From NCBI RefSeq assembly GCF_013618475.1, contig NZ_JABJVN010000001.1, positions 1,268,355 to 1,332,354 on the forward strand: a stretch of 64,000 bases of DNA, given 5' to 3'. Below the pieces are notes generated by a model. It saw only the letters and a program-made list of their open reading frames with translations, was not told the origin of the DNA and ran no database searches. How positions within the stretch are numbered: position 1 is the stretch's first letter; every line of letters begins with the position of its first letter. A program made the position numbers and the translations under genes. This DNA comes from Saccharibacillus deserti. Its GTDB lineage: Bacteria; Bacillota; Bacilli; Paenibacillales; Paenibacillaceae. Positions 59,191 through 64,000 of the stretch are shown piece after piece.

Positions 59191-60269
59191 TGCTTCGCCT
59201 CCGGGACCTGGTCGAATACCACTTCTTTGTTTTGTTCGGATGAATCGTAGATGCCCTGAATAATTTGCGACGACAGAATCACCGTATCGATATGGGAAGC
59301 CAGCTTCCTGCCTGAGCGGATACAATCCAGGAAAGAATCGATCTCGGTCTGGAACATTTCTTCGGATTTAAAAGTAGGCGTAGTCTCCAGCAGGACGCCG
59401 TCTTTGGCTCCGTATACGACAAAGCCTTTGCCATACTGCAGGCGGATTCCCGCGCGGTCTCCGAGAATATCGATATACATCTCTTCCGCCCCGATATTCT
59501 GCGCCCAGGCTCCATTTAGTGAAATCGTCGGACCTTCCGTCCGGATCAGAGCCGTTACGAAATCGTCCACATCGTAAGTGCCCGCATAGTCCGGCGGGCC
59601 GGCCCACATGTTGAGATAGGCGTAATTCGGCATATCCAGACCCAATTTGCTGTAGGTTTGCCCGGAAACCGCTTTGGGCCGCGGATCGCCCAACGCGTAC
59701 ATGACGATATCGAGGAAGTGGACGCCCCAGTCGATCAGGGCGCCTCCTCCCGCAATCGACTTGGTCGTGAAAGCCCCGCCGAGTCCCGGAATGGAACGCT
59801 GCGACCTGAAGCTGACATAGACATGGTAAACTTCGCCGAGTTCGCCGTCCCCGATCATCTGTTTGATTCGGTTGACCCCCGTATTGAAACGGTTTACGAC
59901 CCCGATATTCAGAACCCGTCCGGTCTCATGCTGGGCCTGCTGCATCTCCAGCGCCTCGGCATAAGTCCGGGCTGCCGGCTTCTCGCAGAGCACGTTCTTG
60001 CCGGCTCTCAGGCTGTCGATCGAGATCGAAGCGTGCACGTCGTTCGATGTACAGACGGATACCGCTTCGATCTCCGGATCGTCCAGCGCCATGCGATAAT
60101 CTTCGATCGCTTCTCCGCAGCCGTAATCCTGCACCGCTTTCTCCGCTTTTTCGCCGACAATATCGCAAAAATATTTGATTTCGGCGTCCGGATTGGCCAG
60201 ATAAGCCGGAATATGTGTACCGTTGGCAATACTGCCGCACCCGATAATGGCGACTTTCATCTTGGACAA
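59187..60269 (-). CDS. Gfo/Idh/MocA-family dehydrogenase (first of the operon)
   Basis: The 360-aa protein has the Rossmann start KVAIIGCGSIANGTHIPAYL, the active-site AGKNVLCEKPAARTYAEAL (EKP) and the C-terminal GGGALIDWGVHFLDIVMYALG with the His facing the nicotinamide. It should oxidise or reduce a sugar hydroxyl with NAD(P). I favour the TTG at 60269 as start, since GGAGG lies 8 nt upstream; the ATG 9 bp later has a 17-nt gap. It follows the large lyase-like gene by 34 bp. Confidence 0.9.
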   Translation of the reverse strand: MSKMKVAIIGCGSIANGTHIPAYLANPDAEIKYFCDIVGEKAEKAVQDYGCGEAIEDYRMALDDPEIEAVSVCTSNDVHASISIDSLRAGKNVLCEKPAARTYAEALEMQQAQHETGRVLNIGVVNRFNTGVNRIKQMIGDGELGEVYHVYVSFRSQRSIPGLGGAFTTKSIAGGGALIDWGVHFLDIVMYALGDPRPKAVSGQTYSKLGLDMPNYAYLNMWAGPPDYAGTYDVDDFVTALIRTEGPTISLNGAWAQNIGAEEMYIDILGDRAGIRLQYGKGFVVYGAKDGVLLETTPTFKSEEMFQTEIDSFLDCIRSGRKLASHIDTVILSSQIIQGIYDSSEQNKEVVFDQVPEAKQ

Positions 60270-60303
60270 TGGAGGTTCCTCCCTGGAATCGCGAAATCCG
60301 CTT

Positions 60304-63300
60304 TTATTCGTTTACCTGCACGGTTAGAGCCGGGCCGGAAGTCACACCAGCCGCGTTCACCAATTCGCAGGTGTATACATAAGTGCCCGCCGCTTTGCCC
60401 GAGATCTGTGTCGAGATTTCCTGCGCACTCGGTGTCGTCGCAGTCAGAGCCTGCGAATCAATCCGTACCCCGTTTTCATACAGCCGGTATTCGGCCGCAT
60501 TTGTTCCCCACCACATGTTCATGGTTACCTCGTAATTCCCGTCGCCGTCCCAGTTGTTATGGGACAGTGCCGGACCGCCCGGAGAAGCATCCGTGACGAC
60601 TACGGTCAGAGGTTCCGATTCGGTCGTGCCGTAACCGTTGGACAGTTTGACCGTGTACGTATAGGTACCGTTGGTTCTGCCCGACACGGGCGTGGTTACG
60701 GTTTGCGCATTTGGCGAAGCGTCGCTCAGCGTCTGCGAGTCGATCAACTCTCCGTTTTCGTACAGTTTGAATGTCGAAGCGTTAGGGCCCCACCACATGT
60801 TCATCGTTACGGAGTAGTTCCCATCTTTTAATCCCGTGGCATGGCCGCTGTTTGTCGAGAGTACGGGCCTGCCCGGTACTCCTGTCGCAAGGGCGGGAGC
60901 ACCGACCGTCACTTCGGCTTGTGCACGGATCGGGGTTCCCGAAACCGTACCTTCGACGGTGAAGACCTGTTCAGCGGCATACTGAGCCGGGGTGATCTTT
61001 TCCCAGACGACGCGAAGTTCCGCCGTCTGCTGATTGCTGTAGACGGCCGTCACTACCGTAGGCAGAACAGGCGCCAGACCCGCGGTCGTTTTCACCTTCA
61101 CCGGATTGATACTGGCGATTGGAGATACTTTGCCGTACAAGGCCAATTCTTCAAGGGTCGTCCATGTGCCGTACGGCCCGCTGTTTCCGTTTCCGATAAA
61201 TTTTACATATCTGGCAGATACCGGATCAAACCGGTGCTGTTCCATATTCGGAGACGTTCCGCTGCTCGAACCGCTGTAGACGATCGTATAGGTCGCATCG
61301 TCCGTCGATACGGCAATATCGAATGCGTTTTTCCGGGATGTCGCGTTGCCGAACAAGAGATCGACCCGGTCCACGTTCTGCACACGGCCCAGATCGTACT
61401 TGGCCCACACGCCTATTCCCTCTGCCGCCCAGCCTTCTGTCAAATCGCCGTCTATCGTTTTTTCTGCCGAACCGATACTGGCGGTTACCGCCACAATTTT
61501 GAGCATCGGGGTTAACACCATGTCTTTTGTAAGGTCGGCATTCGACAAGAGGACCGATTCGGAATATTTATCCGTCTTCTCGTATGCAACGTTCAGTACA
61601 TAATTTCCGTTTGGAAGATCATTCGCCGTATATCGGCCTTCTTCATCCGCCAACACCGATTTGACGAGAAATCCTTTGGGCGTTCTCACTTCCACTTTCG
61701 CTTTGGATGCCGCTTCCCCGCCATCTTTGGTTACAGTACCGCTGATTTTGAACAAGTTCTGCAGCTTTACCGTAACCGACGGTCCGGTATCGGAGAGCGT
61801 CCCCGAAGCGGTCACCGCTTCGATCCGGTAGACATGACGCCCAGACGGAGCATCGGTCAATACGAGATTGTTCTGCTCGGCGCCTGTTACTTCTTGGACG
61901 AGCTTGGTTCCGTCAAATAGACGGTAGCCGACAATCGCACTGTCTGCTTGTATGCCGGACCAGGTCAGCTTCACCGTATCTTCTGCGATATCCGATGCGG
62001 TCAGCGTTCCGTTGTTCCAGATGGGACGCTCCAGCAGGTCGCCCCGTGTCTCCGAGTGCTCGAGCACATAGGTGCCGGGAGCGCCGTTGAAGCTCAGTAC
62101 GCCTCCGTCTTCCGTAACTTCGATCTGCTCGGCAGAGGCCGCTCCCTCTCGCTTGACGCTCCAATAACCCGCTTTCAGATCCGTGACGACATACTGCAGA
62201 TAGTCTTCGGATCCGGGGATTTTCAGGGTCACCGTGCCGCTCAGACGGTCGCCGCTCTTGCTAAACAAAGCAACCCGGTCGGCGATTTTGGCGCCTACCA
62301 TGCTGTCGAGATCGATCATTTCGACGGCCAGCGGATCGGGTCCGTCCTCATTGTCCATCACCTGCATGACATTCAGGAAATGGTCTTCCTTCTTTTGCTC
62401 TTTAGGAGAGATCTCTACCCGCCAGGAGCCCGGCTCGAGATTGCCCTTACCGGCGGCCGAACTTTCATAATTTTCGCCAAATACGGAATACTCGTTCTCT
62501 TTTCCGCCTACCGGATTAATGTTCAAATTCTCCTCCGACGGCAGCAGGGTCGTATTGACCAGCTTGCCGTTATAACCGTAGGCGCTTCGCGTAACCGTGG
62601 TGACATTGCCCTCCACCAGAGGTTTCTCTTCGCTGTGCAGCAGCCAGTATTTCTTGAACTGTTCATTCGTCGAATCGACTCTGTCATAGACGATCATGGC
62701 GGCCGGATGATCATCGTCTTTCAGATTCAAGAAGACGAACGAACGGTTGTATTTGGACACTTTGCTTGCATAGACTTTGGTCAAATCGCCTTTCAGGTAG
62801 GTGTAATCGGGCTTTATCAGATCGGGACCGAACTGCTGCCCGGCGACCGAAGCTATTTTGTATACGCTCTCTTTTCCTTGTTCCGGCGGTTGAAGCTCTG
62901 TGTTATAGAGAGGTTCTACCCCTTGCGCAGGCCACTGCACGCCTCCATCATTCGAACGCTTTTCTCCCCATAGCTTGAATTCTTCTTTTCCATCGTAGAT
63001 CAGCATGGAGTTATGGGCGATGGTCCGCTTATAGTAATTCACATCATGTTTATCGCCGTAACTGGCATAGACCCCGGAGTCGACCGCAAGAGAACCTTTG
63101 TAATACATTTGAAAAGCGCCCGGATCGAGATGATCATGGTTATTCGTGTGATATTCGCCCACTTTCATCTCGGCTACGACGGCTTTGGAGTCTTTGCCCG
63201 TATCCCAGCCGGTTCTTGCCACCATCGAGCCGTTCGGAGAACCGAAGTAGCGGGTCAGGGCCAGATCGTCAACCGGTTTGCCCGGCAGATCCGGATTGTG

Positions 63301-64000
63301 CAGCAGCAGAACCAGGATCGGGTCTACATTCCAATCGGACTGTGCATATTCGTTCTGGAACGCCTGCTTGAAATAAGGGTTCTTATAGTAATCCGCGGTG
63401 TACAAGAACGTACTCGGCTGTGCCGCATAATTCTCTCGATCCGTCACAAGCCACGAATCGCCGTCTCTGAGCAAATCGCCGTCGGGCGTTCGGGTATACA
63501 GGACGCGGTAAGGAACATCGCCCATATTTTTGTTAAATACGTCCGGATATCCCATACGGGCGTAGATCAAGTTGGCGATGACATCAAACGTATACCGATT
63601 TTGACCGTACGAATCGCCCTGATAATGCATACCGGCTTTATACAGGAAAGCGCGCGAGGGAACGAATTCCTTCAGCAGAATCTCGGTAGCCGAACTGTAC
63701 ATGTAAGGTTCTTCGTCGAAGATGGCTGTGCCTACGCTGAGCAGATCCCGGGAGACATGATTTTCCGAGCGGTTTCCCGTGATGTAGTAGCCCATACTTG
63801 CATCCATGGGATATCCGCCCAGGGTTTCGCTCTCGGCCATTTCTTCGAATAGGGCGACAAATTCCGCTTTTTGCGTTTCGGTCAGGTACTTATAGCACCA
63901 GTCATAAACCAGCGCCCCGGCAAACAGCGTGTCTCCGGCATGGCCGGAAGACTTATCCAGATTATTCGATTCGAACGATTCCATGAAATTTTTCATCATT
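60304..64000 (-). CDS. Large multidomain heparinase II/III-like surface protein (5' end off the right edge)
   Basis: At least 1,231 residues are visible; the true start and signal peptide lie beyond base 64000. In order: part of an alpha/alpha toroid, a heparinase II/III beta domain with [23 protein letters not shown] (His-rich active region, about residue 277), a fibronectin-III-like domain (about 665-765), a carboxypeptidase-regulatory-like domain (770-845), an F5/8 type C carbohydrate-binding domain (850-960), a bacterial Ig-like domain (965-1040), and two similar ChiA-N-type beta domains (1045-1135 and 1140-1231), each with MNMWWG. It is probably a secreted polysaccharide lyase; the dehydrogenase operon follows directly. 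Confidence 0.88.
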   Translation of the reverse strand, partial: MMKNFMESFESNNLDKSSGHAGDTLFAGALVYDWCYKYLTETQKAEFVALFEEMAESETLGGYPMDASMGYYITGNRSENHVSRDLLSVGTAIFDEEPYMYSSATEILLKEFVPSRAFLYKAGMHYQGDSYGQNRYTFDVIANLIYARMGYPDVFNKNMGDVPYRVLYTRTPDGDLLRDGDSWLVTDRENYAAQPSTFLYTADYYKNPYFKQAFQNEYAQSDWNVDPILVLLLHNPDLPGKPVDDLALTRYFGSPNGSMVARTGWDTGKDSKAVVAEMKVGEYHTNNHDHLDPGAFQMYYKGSLAVDSGVYASYGDKHDVNYYKRTIAHNSMLIYDGKEEFKLWGEKRSNDGGVQWPAQGVEPLYNTELQPPEQGKESVYKIASVAGQQFGPDLIKPDYTYLKGDLTKVYASKVSKYNRSFVFLNLKDDDHPAAMIVYDRVDSTNEQFKKYWLLHSEEKPLVEGNVTTVTRSAYGYNGKLVNTTLLPSEENLNINPVGGKENEYSVFGENYESSAAGKGNLEPGSWRVEISPKEQKKEDHFLNVMQVMDNEDGPDPLAVEMIDLDSMVGAKIADRVALFSKSGDRLSGTVTLKIPGSEDYLQYVVTDLKAGYWSVKREGAASAEQIEVTEDGGVLSFNGAPGTYVLEHSETRGDLLERPIWNNGTLTASDIAEDTVKLTWSGIQADSAIVGYRLFDGTKLVQEVTGAEQNNLVLTDAPSGRHVYRIEAVTASGTLSDTGPSVTVKLQNLFKISGTVTKDGGEAASKAKVEVRTPKGFLVKSVLADEEGRYTANDLPNGNYVLNVAYEKTDKYSESVLLSNADLTKDMVLTPMLKIVAVTASIGSAEKTIDGDLTEGWAAEGIGVWAKYDLGRVQNVDRVDLLFGNATSRKNAFDIAVSTDDATYTIVYSGSSSGTSPNMEQHRFDPVSARYVKFIGNGNSGPYGTWTTLEELALYGKVSPIASINPVKVKTTAGLAPVLPTVVTAVYSNQQTAELRVVWEKITPAQYAAEQVFTVEGTVSGTPIRAQAEVTVGAPALATGVPGRPVLSTNSGHATGLKDGNYSVTMNMWWGPNASTFKLYENGELIDSQTLSDASPNAQTVTTPVSGRTNGTYTYTVKLSNGYGTTESEPLTVVVTDASPGGPALSHNNWDGDGNYEVTMNMWWGTNAAEYRLYENGVRIDSQALTATTPSAQEISTQISGKAAGTYVYTCELVNAAGVTSGPALTVQVNE

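Overview
The window is about 57% GC, gene-dense and mostly transcribed from the minus strand. It looks like a chromosomal segment of a Gram-positive Paenibacillaceae bacterium (Paenibacillus or Saccharibacillus type). This is inferred from strong AGGAGG ribosome sites, LplB/LplC-type sugar permeases next to an AraC regulator with a membrane sensor, DUF3219, DUF4362, MpsC and YxjG-like genes, and a FapR-like operator. There are no rRNA or tRNA genes, no CRISPR array, no intact transposon and no prophage.

Layout. 1-3.2 kb: sulfite reductase cysJ and partial cysI. 3.4-7.6 kb: a frameshifted VOC gene, a GGDEF diguanylate cyclase, a GH2 (beta-glucuronidase-like) remnant behind a DUF4362 lipoprotein, and a zinc-finger protein. 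7.7-11.3 kb: two MetE-C/YxjG-like methyltransferases with a MtaR/CpsY-like LysR regulator. 11.3-16.9 kb: mixed housekeeping genes, including an EamA transporter, MpsC and an acyl-CoA synthetase with a FapR-like box on its promoter. 17-23 kb: a mannoside locus (class I mannose-6-phosphate isomerase, ROK kinase, GH38 alpha-mannosidase) with a DeoR regulator; the same operator-like sequence precedes both transcription units. 23-25 kb: a flavoprotein disulfide reductase and a stand-alone Hfq. 25-33 kb: a polysaccharide operon (two permeases, solute-binding lipoprotein, heparinase II/III-like lyase, AraC sensor-regulator). 33-54 kb: single accessory or housekeeping genes (methyltransferases, GNATs, GT2-GtrA with a phosphodiester glycosidase, lipoproteins, immunity-like small proteins) and an AT-rich islet at about 37-38.5 kb. 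54.6-64 kb: a tightly coupled operon with a large multidomain heparinase II/III-like protein, four Gfo/Idh/MocA dehydrogenases, a TIM-barrel isomerase and an SGNH hydrolase.

How the genes fit together. Three carbohydrate systems share the window: a DeoR-controlled mannoside system, an ABC-import plus heparinase-like system, and a lyase plus dehydrogenase/isomerase operon whose enzyme mix resembles keto-sugar (oxidise then eliminate) glycoside cleavage. Decayed genes (VOC, GH2, HAD) and two long palindromes (44.0-44.1 kb and 52.3-52.6 kb) show past rearrangement. The best candidates for undescribed biology are the AT-rich orphan gene with PIN-like acidic motifs, the four-dehydrogenase operon and the 282-bp inverted-repeat element.
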